From assembly GCA_016869415.1 (NCBI GenBank), contig VGEI01000042.1, forward strand, positions 1 through 15,314: a stretch of DNA of 15,314 nucleotides, in the 5' to 3' direction. The notes beneath the pieces were generated by a model. It searched no databases. It worked only from the letters and a program-made list of their open reading frames with translations, and was not told the origin of the DNA. Of this stretch, positions 1 to 8,033 are shown piece after piece. The DNA is from Alphaproteobacteria bacterium. Its GTDB lineage: Bacteria > Pseudomonadota > Alphaproteobacteria > CACIAM-22H2. Every line of letters starts with the position of its first letter. Positions within the stretch are counted from its first letter, which is position 1. Both the position numbers and the translations under genes were made by a program.

Positions 1-983
1 AAATCGAGCCCGTCGACCAGGCCGAGGCGTAGCCGCTCGACGCCGGCCCAGGCGATCATGGCAGCGTTGTCGGTGCACAGCTTCAGCGGTGGAGCGACAA
101 GCGCCAGCCCGTGTTCGCCGGCGAGAGCGCTGAGCCGTTGGCGCAGCAGGGCGTTCGCGGCGACACCGCCCGCCACGACCAGTGTCTTTCCCTCCGGGTG
201 CTGCCCTTTGAACACCTCCAGCGCCCGAGCCGTGCGGTCGGACAGCGAATCGGCGACGGCCAGCTGGAACGAGGCCGCTATGTCGGCGATCATCTTTGCC
301 GACAACTCGCCGGCATTCTCGACGGCTTGGCGCACCGCGGTTTTGAGTCCGGCAAAGGAGAAATCGCAGCCCGGCCGGCCCTTGAGCGGGCGCGGAAAGG
401 CGAAACGCATTGGATCGCCGCTCGTCGCGGCGCGCTCGATGGCTGGTCCCCCGGGATAGCCGAGTTCCAGCAGCTTGGCCGTCTTGTCGAACGCTTCGCC
501 GGCCGCGTCGTCGATCGTCGTGCCCAGGCGCCGGTAGCGCCCCACGCCCTCGACGATGAGCAGCTGGCAGTGGCCGCCGGACACCAGCAGCAACAGATAG
601 GGAAAAGCGACGTCGTGGCTGAGGCGTGCCGATAGGGCGTGGCCTTCGAGATGATTGATGGCCAGGAACGGTTTGTTGCCGGCCAGCGCCAGCGCCTTGC
701 CGGTCATCACCCCGACGATCACCCCGCCGATCAGCCCCGGCCCGGCGGTGGCGGCAATGCCGTCGAGGTCGGCGAACTCGGCTCCCGCCTGCCGCATGGT
801 GCGCGCGATCAAGCCGTCGAGATGCTCGAGATGGGCACGCGCCGCGATCTCCGGCACGATGCCGCCGTGGGGCGCGTGCAGTTCGGTCTGCGAGAGCACG
901 CTCTCGGCGCGTATCGTGCGCTTATCGTCGACCAGTGCTGCCGCCGTCTCGTCGCAGCTCGTCTCAATGCCGAGGACGAGCAT
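1..983 (-). CDS. tsaD: tRNA N6-adenosine threonylcarbamoyltransferase TsaD (3' end cut by the window)
   Basis: This enzyme transfers the threonylcarbamoyl group from threonylcarbamoyl-AMP to A37 of tRNAs that read ANN codons, working with TsaB and TsaE in the cytoplasm (family knowledge). Reading back from the ATG at 983-981 gives 327 codons before the window edge; the family is usually about 340-360 residues, so only a short C-terminus is missing. Visible motifs in order are the ASKHA phosphate loop GIETSCDET (5-13), the metal-binding HLEGH (111-115), SGGH (135-138), FSFAGLKTAVR (208-218), VVAGGVAANALLRQR (269-283) and CTDNAAM (303-309), whose Asp is the third metal ligand. The start overlaps the stop of the upstream 171-residue gene (TGATG), implying translational coupling. 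All expected catalytic and metal residues in the visible part are intact. Confidence 0.97.
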   Translation of the reverse strand, partial: MLVLGIETSCDETAAALVDDKRTIRAESVLSQTELHAPHGGIVPEIAARAHLEHLDGLIARTMRQAGAEFADLDGIAATAGPGLIGGVIVGVMTGKALALAGNKPFLAINHLEGHALSARLSHDVAFPYLLLLVSGGHCQLLIVEGVGRYRRLGTTIDDAAGEAFDKTAKLLELGYPGGPAIERAATSGDPMRFAFPRPLKGRPGCDFSFAGLKTAVRQAVENAGELSAKMIADIAASFQLAVADSLSDRTARALEVFKGQHPEGKTLVVAGGVAANALLRQRLSALAGEHGLALVAPPLKLCTDNAAMIAWAGVERLRLGLVDGLD

Positions 984-1498
984 CAGTTCTGCCCGAAGCT
1001 CAGGAGCTGCGGCGCCTTCTCGATGATCGTGTGCAGTACCGCCTCGGCAGTGGTGAGCTGCTTCTCAAACGCCTCGTCGATATGCGGCTTGAGGCGCGGA
1101 TTCTTGAGCCGCTCGTGGGCGTCGTAAAGCGAGCGGAGCTCGGTCGTGAAGATCTCCCGCGCGCCCAACGGTAGCGCCTTAAGGCGGCTGAGCACGTCCA
1201 TGAACTTGAGGCTGGCGCGGATGATCACCCGCTGGCCCTTGACTACCAGCCGGTCGTAGGCGGCTTCGAGCCCGGCGTCGCGTCCGGTGGCGAGGTTGTC
1301 GACACGTGCCTTGACCACGATGCCCAGCGTATGGATCTCCCCGGCCTTGGCGCGGAACTGGGCATAGCGGTCGGTCGAGAGGGCGCCAAAGGAGTATTCG
1401 GTCTCTGCTTCGAAGGCCTTGAGTGCCTCGATCTGCTCCTTGAGGGCGGCGAGCATCCGCTCGGCCTCGCGCTTCTGATAGGTGATTTTGGCGGCCAT
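983..1498 (-). CDS. Uncharacterised helical protein coupled to tsaD (171 aa)
   Basis: I do not recognise this family. The protein is 171 residues, strongly charged and mostly helical by eye. The first 30 residues (QKREAERMLAALKEQIEALK) look like a coiled coil. It contains no Cys and no Trp, and no signal peptide or membrane segment is visible. Its TGA stop (985-983) shares a base with the tsaD ATG, so it should be co-translated with tsaD, and it lies divergent from hemC. Coding character is good: the frame is open throughout and the tight junction with tsaD is unlikely by chance. The ATG at 1498-1496 is the only start that fits; the GTGGGG about 6 nt before it is a weak ribosome-binding site. 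A structural or protein-protein role is the most that can be suggested. Confidence 0.8.
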   Translation of the reverse strand: MAAKITYQKREAERMLAALKEQIEALKAFEAETEYSFGALSTDRYAQFRAKAGEIHTLGIVVKARVDNLATGRDAGLEAAYDRLVVKGQRVIIRASLKFMDVLSRLKALPLGAREIFTTELRSLYDAHERLKNPRLKPHIDEAFEKQLTTAEAVLHTIIEKAPQLLSFGQN

Positions 1499-1603
1499 CG
1501 GCGCCCCACTTTAGCGGCTAGCCCTTGGATTCGCTATGTAACCCCCGGTCGGCGGCGTAGCGGGCCGGTTTTCGCTGCCGTCCTAACCTGCTATTCAGAG
1601 TGG

Positions 1604-2533
1604 ATGGTCCGTTCCCCCACGCTCCGCCTCGGCACGCGCGGCTCGACCCTGGCTCTGGCCCAGGCCGAACAGGTGAAGGCGCGTCTGGCCGCCGCGTGGC
1701 CGGCCCTGGCCGAGCAAGGCGCCGTGGCGGTCGAGATCATCCGCACCAGCGGCGACCGCATCCAGGACCGGCCCTTGGCGGAGGCCGGGGGCAAGGGCCT
1801 GTTCACCAAGGAGATCGAAGAGGCGCTGCTCGCCGGCGCCATCGATCTCGCGGTGCATTCCATGAAGGATCTGCCGACGGTGGTTCCCGACGGGCTGGAG
1901 ATCGCCTGCCTGCTGCCGCGCGAGGATCCGCGGGACGCGCTGATCGCCGGCGTCACCAACCTCGCGGCCCTGCCGCAAGGCGCCGTCGTGGGCACCTCGT
2001 CGCTGCGGCGCAAGGCGCAGCTTCTGGCGCGGCGGCGCGACCTCAAGGTCGTCGATTTCCGCGGCAATGTCGACACGCGGCTGCGCAAGGTCGAGCGCGG
2101 CGAGGTACAGGCGACGCTGCTGGCCCTGGCCGGTTTGAAGCGTCTCGGGCTCGACGGCAAGGCCTCGGCGGTCCTGGCCACCGAGGAGATGCTGCCCGCG
2201 GTGGCGCAGGGCGCCATCGGCATCGAGATCCGCATCGGCGATTCCCGTGTTCGCGACCTCTTGGCTCCGCTCAATCATGCGCCAACGGTGCGCTCGGTAA
2301 CGGCCGAGCGGGCGCTGCTCGCCGTGCTCGACGGCTCCTGCCGCACGCCGATCGCCGCCCTGGCGGTGGGCCGCACCTTCGGCCGGCTGCGCCTCGACGC
2401 GCTGATCGCCAAGACCGACGGCTCGCAGGTTTTGCGCACAGCGCGCGAGGGTCCGGAGGCGGATGCGGCGGCGATGGGGCGCGATGCTGGCGAGGAGCTG
2501 CGCGCCGAGGGCGGAGCCAGTTTCTTTCGATGA
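1604..2533 (+). CDS. hemC: Hydroxymethylbilane synthase (porphobilinogen deaminase)
   Basis: HemC joins four porphobilinogen molecules into hydroxymethylbilane in tetrapyrrole synthesis, in the cytoplasm. The 309-residue product has the normal family length. Motifs are RLGTRGSTLALAQA (8-21), HSMKDLPT (85-92) with the catalytic Asp at 89, TSSLRRKAQL (131-140), FRGNVDTRL (152-160), and the dipyrromethane-cofactor Cys at 246 in LDGSCRTPIAAL. The frame is open far upstream (from 1331), but only the ATG at 1604 puts the family start just before RLGTRGS; the ribosome-binding site there (GAGTGG) is weak. It is first of a plus-strand heme block: hemD begins 43 nt after its stop. The 105-bp gap to the divergent 171-residue gene must hold its promoter, but I see no convincing -35/-10 pair there. 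Confidence 0.97.
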   Translation: MVRSPTLRLGTRGSTLALAQAEQVKARLAAAWPALAEQGAVAVEIIRTSGDRIQDRPLAEAGGKGLFTKEIEEALLAGAIDLAVHSMKDLPTVVPDGLEIACLLPREDPRDALIAGVTNLAALPQGAVVGTSSLRRKAQLLARRRDLKVVDFRGNVDTRLRKVERGEVQATLLALAGLKRLGLDGKASAVLATEEMLPAVAQGAIGIEIRIGDSRVRDLLAPLNHAPTVRSVTAERALLAVLDGSCRTPIAALAVGRTFGRLRLDALIAKTDGSQVLRTAREGPEADAAAMGRDAGEELRAEGGASFFR

Positions 2534-2576
2534 TTCGTCATGATCCACTCGATGATTCGCTGATCTCCATTCGCTC

Positions 2577-4436
2577 ATGCGCATCCTGATCACCCGTCCG
2601 CGCGAGGACGCCGCCGCCCTCGCCGAGAAGCTCAAGGCCCGCGGCCACGAAGTGCTGGTCGAGCCGATGCTGGAGATCCGCTTCGCCCAGGGGGCGAAAG
2701 TCGATCTCACGGGCGTCCAGGCCGTGCTCTTCACCAGCGCCAACGGCGTTCGCGCCTTCGCCGTGGCGGAGACGCGTCGTGACCTGCCGGCCTTCTGCGT
2801 CGGCGACACGACCGCCGCGGCGGCCAGGGCGGCGGGTTTCACCCAGATCGAGAGTGCGGCCGGCAATGTCGAGGCGCTGGCCAATCTGGTGCTGCAGAAG
2901 CTCAAGCCTGCCGGCGGCGCGTTGCTGCATGCCTCGGCGAGCGTTGCGGCCGGCGACCTTGCCGGCCTGCTCAAGCGTGACGGCTTCGAGACGCGCCGGG
3001 CCGTGCTCTATAGCGCCGAGCCGGCGACGGCGCTCAGCCCGACCACGGCAGCCGCGCTCAAGGCGCGGCAGGTGGACATGGTCATCTTCTTCTCGGCGCG
3101 CACGGCCGAGACTTTCGTGCGCCTGGTGCGCGCTGCAGGCCTCGCCGGCTCGCTGTCCAAGACCGTGGCGCTGGGCCTCAGCGCCCAGGTCAACGAGGCG
3201 GCCATCGGCCTGCCCTGGGCGATGATGGAAGCGGCGCGCCAGCCGCAAGAGGCGGACGTCATCCGCGCAGTCGCCCGACACAAGATCATCACCCAGCTCG
3301 AGGGCAAGCCGGTCGAGGAGGAGCCCGAAATCGTCTTCGGCCGCCGCTCCGAAGACGTTCCAGAGAGGCCGGAGGCGCAGCCGACGCCGCGTGGCGGCGC
3401 GCCGACCCTGCTGGTCTGGCTCGCGGTCCTGCTGGCGCTGGGGGCGGGGGCTCTCGCCCTGCTGCCGTCGCCCCGACCGACCGGCGACCTGCCGTCGGCC
3501 GCAGTGCTGCGGCTGGAAACACGGCTGGCGGCGCTCGAGCGCCAGATTGCTTCGCTGCCGAAGCCGGATTCGAGCCGGATCGACGAACTGGTGACGCGCC
3601 TGACGACGCTGGAGAGCAAGCCGCCGCCCGAGATGCCGCCACCGCTTGCTGCGCCACAAGCGCTGGACGTGACGCGCCTCGAGCTGCAGGAGCGGAAGCT
3701 GGCGGTACTGGAGCAGAAACTCGGAGCCCTGGAGCAGAAGGCGGGTGCTGGCCCCGATGCCGGCCAGATCGTGGCAACCTTGGCCGAGAACCGCCGCCTC
3801 TCGACCGAGCTGGCGCGCCTGCAGGACGAGGTGGCGTCGCTGGGCGCGAGCAGTTCGCGCCCGGTAATTCGCGAAGGCCTGTTGCTCGCCGTCGGCCAGC
3901 TGCGCGAGGCGATCCGCCGTGGCGCGCCCTTCGCCGCGGAGCTGCGCACGGTTCAGGCGTTGTCAGGTGACGAGGCGGCCCTGGTGGCAGCGCTGGCCCC
4001 GCTGGTTCCGCTGGCCGAGCGGCCGCCGCCTGCCCGTGACGCGCTGCTGCAGCGCTTCCCCGGGCTGTCGGCGAACGCAGCACGGGCCGCGCAGGTCGGC
4101 GCCTTGTCGCTTCCCGCCGACAGCACGGCAGAGAACACGCTGGGCCGCTGGTGGAACGGCGTGGTGCAGCGGCTCTCCTCTGTCGTCTCCGTGCGCCGTG
4201 TCGGCGAGGCCGAGGGCGATACGGCACTGGCGCGCTTGGCGCGAGCGGATCGCGCGGTCGCAAGCGGCGATCTCGCCGCTTCTGTAGCTGCTCTGGAGGG
4301 GCTTGGCGGCCAGGTGGCCGACGCGTTGGCGCCCTGGCCAACGGAGGCCAAAGCGCGACTGGCCGCGGACCGCCAGGCGGAGGCCTTGCTCGCCGCGGCG
4401 CTGACCGCCGCGGCCGCCACCGGCAGTTCACGATGA
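2577..4436 (+). CDS. hemD: Fusion of uroporphyrinogen-III synthase with a Mic60/mitofilin-like (COG4223) membrane protein
   Basis: The N-terminal half (about residues 1-235, starting RILITRPRE) matches the HemD fold, which cyclises hydroxymethylbilane to uroporphyrinogen III; landmarks are FTSANGVRAF (52-61), the CVGDTTAAAARAAGF hinge (74-88) and FFSARTAETFVRL (171-183). A charged, proline-containing linker (236-276) leads to one membrane helix (about 277-296, LLVWLAVLLALGAGALALLP). Next comes a long coiled coil (about 305-425, with repeated LEQK heptads) and a C-terminal segment (430-600, REGLLLAVGQLREAIRRGAPF and NTLGRWWNG) typical of alphaproteobacterial Mic60. Predicted topology is HemD in the cytoplasm and the coiled coil in the periplasm. 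The two halves are usually separate adjacent genes; here the frame is open with no internal stop. The stop overlaps the hemY start by 4 nt (ATGA). No Shine-Dalgarno is visible before the ATG. Confidence 0.93.
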   Translation: MRILITRPREDAAALAEKLKARGHEVLVEPMLEIRFAQGAKVDLTGVQAVLFTSANGVRAFAVAETRRDLPAFCVGDTTAAAARAAGFTQIESAAGNVEALANLVLQKLKPAGGALLHASASVAAGDLAGLLKRDGFETRRAVLYSAEPATALSPTTAAALKARQVDMVIFFSARTAETFVRLVRAAGLAGSLSKTVALGLSAQVNEAAIGLPWAMMEAARQPQEADVIRAVARHKIITQLEGKPVEEEPEIVFGRRSEDVPERPEAQPTPRGGAPTLLVWLAVLLALGAGALALLPSPRPTGDLPSAAVLRLETRLAALERQIASLPKPDSSRIDELVTRLTTLESKPPPEMPPPLAAPQALDVTRLELQERKLAVLEQKLGALEQKAGAGPDAGQIVATLAENRRLSTELARLQDEVASLGASSSRPVIREGLLLAVGQLREAIRRGAPFAAELRTVQALSGDEAALVAALAPLVPLAERPPPARDALLQRFPGLSANAARAAQVGALSLPADSTAENTLGRWWNGVVQRLSSVVSVRRVGEAEGDTALARLARADRAVASGDLAASVAALEGLGGQVADALAPWPTEAKARLAADRQAEALLAAALTAAAATGSSR

Positions 4437-5824
4437 TCCGTATCGTCGCCTACCTGATTGTCGCAGCGGCGATCATGGTGGGCGTGGTCTGGCTGGCAGA
4501 CCGGCCGGGCGACGTCACCATCGTCTGGCAGGGGTGGCGCGTCGAGATGGGCGTCGGCGTGCTCGCCGCAGTCGTGGCCTCGACCGCCATTCTAGCAGCG
4601 CTGCTCTACCGCTTCTGGCGCGCCCTCGTCGCGGCGCCCCGGCGCCTCGTCGCCTGGCGGCGCGACCGGCGTCAACGGCTGGGCTACGAGGCCCTCTCGT
4701 CGGGGCTGGTGGCCGTGGCCGCCGGCGACCCACAGGGGGCGCGCCGGCAGGCTCGCCGGGCCGACGCGATGCTCGGCCATCCGCCGCTTACCCTGCTGCT
4801 TTCGGCCCAGGCCGCGCAGCTGACCGGCGACGAGGACACGGCGCAGCGTCACTTCCAAGCCATGCTTGAGCGGCCGGAGACAGAGTTTCTCGGCGTACGC
4901 GGCCTGTTGTCGCGCGCCATGCGCGATCACGACATGGCCCAGGCACTGGTCTTGGCCCGCCGTGCCATGCATCTGCGGCCGAAGACGCCTTGGGTCCTGA
5001 CCACGCTGCTCGACCTCCAGACACGGGCGGGCGACTGGACCGGCGCTTCCGATACGCTGGACCGGGCCATCGCGGCGAAGGTGCTGCCGCCGGGCCCGGC
5101 CCAACGCCAGCGCGCGGCGGCGGCTATCGAGCTGTCGCGTCAGGCGTTGGCCGACGGCCGCCTCGACGACGCGCGGCGCACCGCCAAGAAGGCTTACCGC
5201 ACCGATCCCGAGCATCCGGCCGTGGCGTCCTGGTTCGCTGCCCGTCTGGTGGATACCGACCGGCGCCGCCGCGCGGCGAAACTGATCGAGCAGGAATGGG
5301 CCCGCCGGCCGCACCCGGAGCTGCTCGCCAGCTATCGCCGGGCACGCACCCCGTTCAACGCGCTCGCCTGGGTCAAGGATGTCGAGCGCCTGGCCGCCCA
5401 GGCGCCGGCGCATCCCGGGAGTTCGCGCGCCCTGGGCGAGGCGTCGCTGGAAGCCGGGCTGTGGGGCGAAGCGCGCAAGCACCTGACCGCGGCAATCGCC
5501 GCCGCCGGCAATGCGCCGCCGGCGACACTCTGCCGCAAGATGGCGCAGGTCGAGGAGGCCGATACCGGGAACCAGCCGCTTGCCCATCGCTGGCTGGAGC
5601 TGGCGGCCGAAGGCAATCCTGATCCGGCCTGGATTTGTGAGAGCTGTGGCGCCCCCCACGCCGCCTGGCAGGCGACGTGCCGGCGTTGCGGCGCCTTCGA
5701 CCGGCTTGAGTGGCGGGTCCCCGACCGTGTGCGCCCCACGCTTCTCGGCGGCGACGACGCACCGATGGCGCTGCCGGGCGCGGCAGACCTTCAACCGCCG
5801 CCGGCGGCACCTTCGCCCAGCTAG
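4433..5824 (+). CDS. hemY: HemY family membrane TPR protein with a C-terminal zinc-ribbon-like motif
   Basis: HemY is a membrane protein found beside hemC/hemD and connected with late heme or tetrapyrrole steps; its molecular role is unsettled. The 463-residue product begins with two membrane helices (about 4-21 and 41-60, with the family-typical VWQGWRVEMG loop between them). A helical TPR-like region follows from about 70 to 390, including RPKTPWVLTTLLDLQTRAGDW. Near the end four cysteines (402, 405, 416, 419) form CxxC-x10-CxxC with a Trp between the pairs, resembling a rubredoxin/zinc ribbon. The start is the ATG at 4433, inside the ATGA overlap with hemD/mic60, which implies coupled translation; the longer open frame from 4151 lies inside the upstream gene and is not used. 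A proline/alanine-rich tail closes the protein. This is the alphaproteobacterial HemY, not protoporphyrinogen oxidase. Confidence 0.92.
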   Translation: MIRIVAYLIVAAAIMVGVVWLADRPGDVTIVWQGWRVEMGVGVLAAVVASTAILAALLYRFWRALVAAPRRLVAWRRDRRQRLGYEALSSGLVAVAAGDPQGARRQARRADAMLGHPPLTLLLSAQAAQLTGDEDTAQRHFQAMLERPETEFLGVRGLLSRAMRDHDMAQALVLARRAMHLRPKTPWVLTTLLDLQTRAGDWTGASDTLDRAIAAKVLPPGPAQRQRAAAAIELSRQALADGRLDDARRTAKKAYRTDPEHPAVASWFAARLVDTDRRRRAAKLIEQEWARRPHPELLASYRRARTPFNALAWVKDVERLAAQAPAHPGSSRALGEASLEAGLWGEARKHLTAAIAAAGNAPPATLCRKMAQVEEADTGNQPLAHRWLELAAEGNPDPAWICESCGAPHAAWQATCRRCGAFDRLEWRVPDRVRPTLLGGDDAPMALPGAADLQPPPAAPSPS

Positions 5825-5861
5825 TTCTTCTTGGTGAAGTGCAGGAACCGGCGCCGGCCGA

Positions 5862-6695
5862 TCAACCGTCTCCGGCGCGGTAGGGAGCGAAGACGTGTTC
5901 TCCGTTTAGCCAGCGGTCAACCGCCGTCGCATCGCGCAGTATGAGATCGACCGCACCCGTCAGCTCGACGGCGCAACTCTGCAACCCAGCTTCGGCGCAG
6001 CCCTGCAGGACGCCGCTGTTGATCGCGGCGGAGAGCTGCTGCGGATAGGCGAGGGACTCGACCGGCGTTGGTTGGCCGCCGGCCTTGACCGAGCTTAGCG
6101 AGGCTTCGCATTTGCCGGCGTCGGTGGCGAGATAGGCGCGGCAGGCGGTCGGCCGCGCCTCGTGGATGCCGCAGGCGCCATCCTCGAGAAGGGGACAGGG
6201 AATCGCCTGGCGGTAGCGCTCCGCGGGGTCCAGCCCGGCGATCTGTGCCGCGGTCGTCCGGACCGCCGCCGCAAAGCGGCCGGCGGATCCCGAGCGGATG
6301 GTGTTGGCCACAAGAATGGCGTCGGGAATCGACGCCGAGACGTTGACGTGACAGCAGAAATAACAGCCTTTGCGGCAGGCGATGGCGCGCCGCGTCGCCT
6401 CGCCATCCGGGCTCGCGGCGAAGCCGGCCTCTACCGCATCATCGAGATCCGCATGGCGTGCGCGCGCCAGACTTTCCAGCCCTTCGCTGCGCCCGTCTGC
6501 GGCCTCCGACCGAACGGCCATCAGCTCGTCGCGGGTGATCTCCCGCGTTGCTTCGAACAGCTGGAAGAAATCCGGACGCTGGGCCGGAGCCAGTTGATCG
6601 AAGAACTCCTGCGACGAGCGCGGCTTGTCGGTGAGCGCGGTATCCCGCGCCGGCTGTTGCCGGCCGGCCTGCTTGCGGCGTTTCGCCTCGCCCAT
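5862..6695 (-). CDS. YkgJ family cysteine-cluster protein with an MGEAKRRK N-terminus
   Basis: This 277-residue protein carries the YkgJ/CxxCxxCC cluster, proposed to bind zinc or an iron-sulfur centre; the reaction is unknown. Visible cysteines are C107, C111, C114 and C115 (CRKGCYFCC), then C167, C175 and C185 in CPLLEDGACGIHEARPTACR, which is the family signature, with C196, C233 and C241 further on. The first residues, MGEAKRRKQAG, match a short basic N-terminal motif seen on unrelated bacterial proteins. A strong ribosome-binding site (AGGAGGAG, 6706-6699) stands 3 nt before the ATG. It is last in the minus-strand TRAP/amidase series, 29 nt after the amidase stop, and converges on hemY with a 37-nt gap. 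Whether it belongs to the transport operon or is only adjacent cannot be told from sequence. Confidence 0.88.
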   Translation of the reverse strand: MGEAKRRKQAGRQQPARDTALTDKPRSSQEFFDQLAPAQRPDFFQLFEATREITRDELMAVRSEAADGRSEGLESLARARHADLDDAVEAGFAASPDGEATRRAIACRKGCYFCCHVNVSASIPDAILVANTIRSGSAGRFAAAVRTTAAQIAGLDPAERYRQAIPCPLLEDGACGIHEARPTACRAYLATDAGKCEASLSSVKAGGQPTPVESLAYPQQLSAAINSGVLQGCAEAGLQSCAVELTGAVDLILRDATAVDRWLNGEHVFAPYRAGDG

Positions 6696-6724
6696 GCACT
6701 CCTCCTGCGGAGGATTATCGGCAC

Positions 6725-8029
6725 TCAGGAGCGGCTGGTCGAGAGCCAGTCCGCCACGCGCAGCAGGTGGGCGTCGTTGCCGCGCCGGCCGACCAGCTGC
6801 ACGCCGATCGGCATGCCGCTAGCGGAACGGAGCAGGGGCAGACTGATCGAGGGCGTCCCGAGATAAGTCCACAGGCTGCAAAAGGCCGGATTGCCGGTGG
6901 TGGCAAAGAGCGGTGCCGGGCCCGCGGCGGAGGGTGTCAGTATCGCGTCATAAGCCTCGAAGATCGGGTCGAGGGCCCGGTTGAGGGGCTCACGCGCTTC
7001 GATCGCGTCGCGATAGACCGCGTCAGGAACCTGGCGGCCGCGTTCCAGCAGCTGGCACAGCGCCGGGCTCAGCTTGTCGCGGCCCCGGTCGTAGTCGGCA
7101 CGGAAATTCGTTGCCATGTCGACGGCCATGACGGCGCCATGCTGCTCGATGCCGTTGTCGAACTCCGTGCTTAGCATGACGTCGCTGGCGCCGAGCCGCT
7201 GCGCCAGCGCGGCGAAGAGAGCGTCGGTCTCGGGCTCTATGTATTTCCAGGCTAGGCCGCGCACGAAGGCGAGGCGAGGCGGCTGCGCCAGCGGCTGGGC
7301 AAGCGCCGCCGTCAGCCCCGGCCGCTCGGGCCGCGCGTCCGGGTCGGTTCCGTCGGTTCCGGCCAGAAGCTCGACCAGGAATGCAGCATCGCCGACCGTC
7401 CGGGTCAGCACACCGACCGTGTCGAGGGTGCGCGACAGCAGCATCGCGCCGGTGCGCGGGATAGTGCCATGGGTCGGCTTGTAGCCGACCACGCCGCAGA
7501 AGGCGGCCGGCCGGATCACCGAGCCGTTGGTCTGGGAGCCCAGCGCCGCGGGCACCATGCCGGCGGCAACTGCCGCGGCGGAGCCGCTCGAGGAGCCGCC
7601 GGGCGTGTGGGCCGGGTTATGCGGATTGCGCGTCTTGTTCGGCTGGTAGTAGGCGTACTCGGTGGTCACCGTCTTGCCCGGGATCACCGCCCCGGCATGG
7701 CGCAGCCGCGTCACGACCGCGGCGTCACGCTGCGGGCGGTAGCCTTCCCACAGCGCCGAACCGTATTCGGTGGGAAAGTCGGTCGTGTCGTAGATGTCCT
7801 TCACAGCGATAGGCACACCGTGCAGGGGGCCGAGAGCCTGGCCCTCGCGCTGGCGTCGGTCGGCGGACTCAGCCTGGCGCAGTGCGTGCTCGCGGTCGAG
7901 ATGCGCCCAGGCCTCGATGGTGGGCTCGGTAGCGGCGATCCGTTCCAGACAGGCGGCGACGAGCGCCGTCGAGCTGGTCCGGCCCTCGCGGATTGCCGCC
8001 ATCGCCTCGGCGAGGGTCGGCATGCTCAT
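6725..8029 (-). CDS. Amidase-signature family hydrolase
   Basis: Amidase-signature enzymes hydrolyse C-N amide bonds with a Lys-cisSer-Ser triad. The 434-residue product shows all three: Lys77 in GVPIAVKD, Ser146 in TPGGSSSGSAAA, and the nucleophile Ser170 in GSQTNGSVIRPAAF, with the 24-residue gap between the two serines seen in fatty-acid amide hydrolase and malonamidase E2. Length is normal for the family and no signal peptide is present, so the enzyme is cytoplasmic. The ATG at 8029 lies 4 nt after the DctM stop, which argues for one transcript with the TRAP genes; a second ATG at 8023 is possible. The likely job is hydrolysis of an amide imported by the TRAP system, but amidase substrates cannot be read from sequence. 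It could equally act on an aryl or nitrile-derived amide. A GatA role is unlikely because no gatB or gatC is nearby. Confidence 0.93.
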   Translation of the reverse strand: MSMPTLAEAMAAIREGRTSSTALVAACLERIAATEPTIEAWAHLDREHALRQAESADRRQREGQALGPLHGVPIAVKDIYDTTDFPTEYGSALWEGYRPQRDAAVVTRLRHAGAVIPGKTVTTEYAYYQPNKTRNPHNPAHTPGGSSSGSAAAVAAGMVPAALGSQTNGSVIRPAAFCGVVGYKPTHGTIPRTGAMLLSRTLDTVGVLTRTVGDAAFLVELLAGTDGTDPDARPERPGLTAALAQPLAQPPRLAFVRGLAWKYIEPETDALFAALAQRLGASDVMLSTEFDNGIEQHGAVMAVDMATNFRADYDRGRDKLSPALCQLLERGRQVPDAVYRDAIEAREPLNRALDPIFEAYDAILTPSAAGPAPLFATTGNPAFCSLWTYLGTPSISLPLLRSASGMPIGVQLVGRRGNDAHLLRVADWLSTSRS

Positions 8030-8033
8030 CGGG

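Noticed and set aside
1331..1603. Longer N-terminal reading for hemC from 1331
   Set aside because: It would overlap the 171-residue gene on the other strand and adds 91 residues with no family match; the HemC core begins right after the ATG at 1604.
5848..5857. Palindrome CCGGCGCCGG between hemY and the YkgJ gene as a terminator
   Set aside because: It has no loop and no T-run, and such GC palindromes are expected by chance in this DNA.
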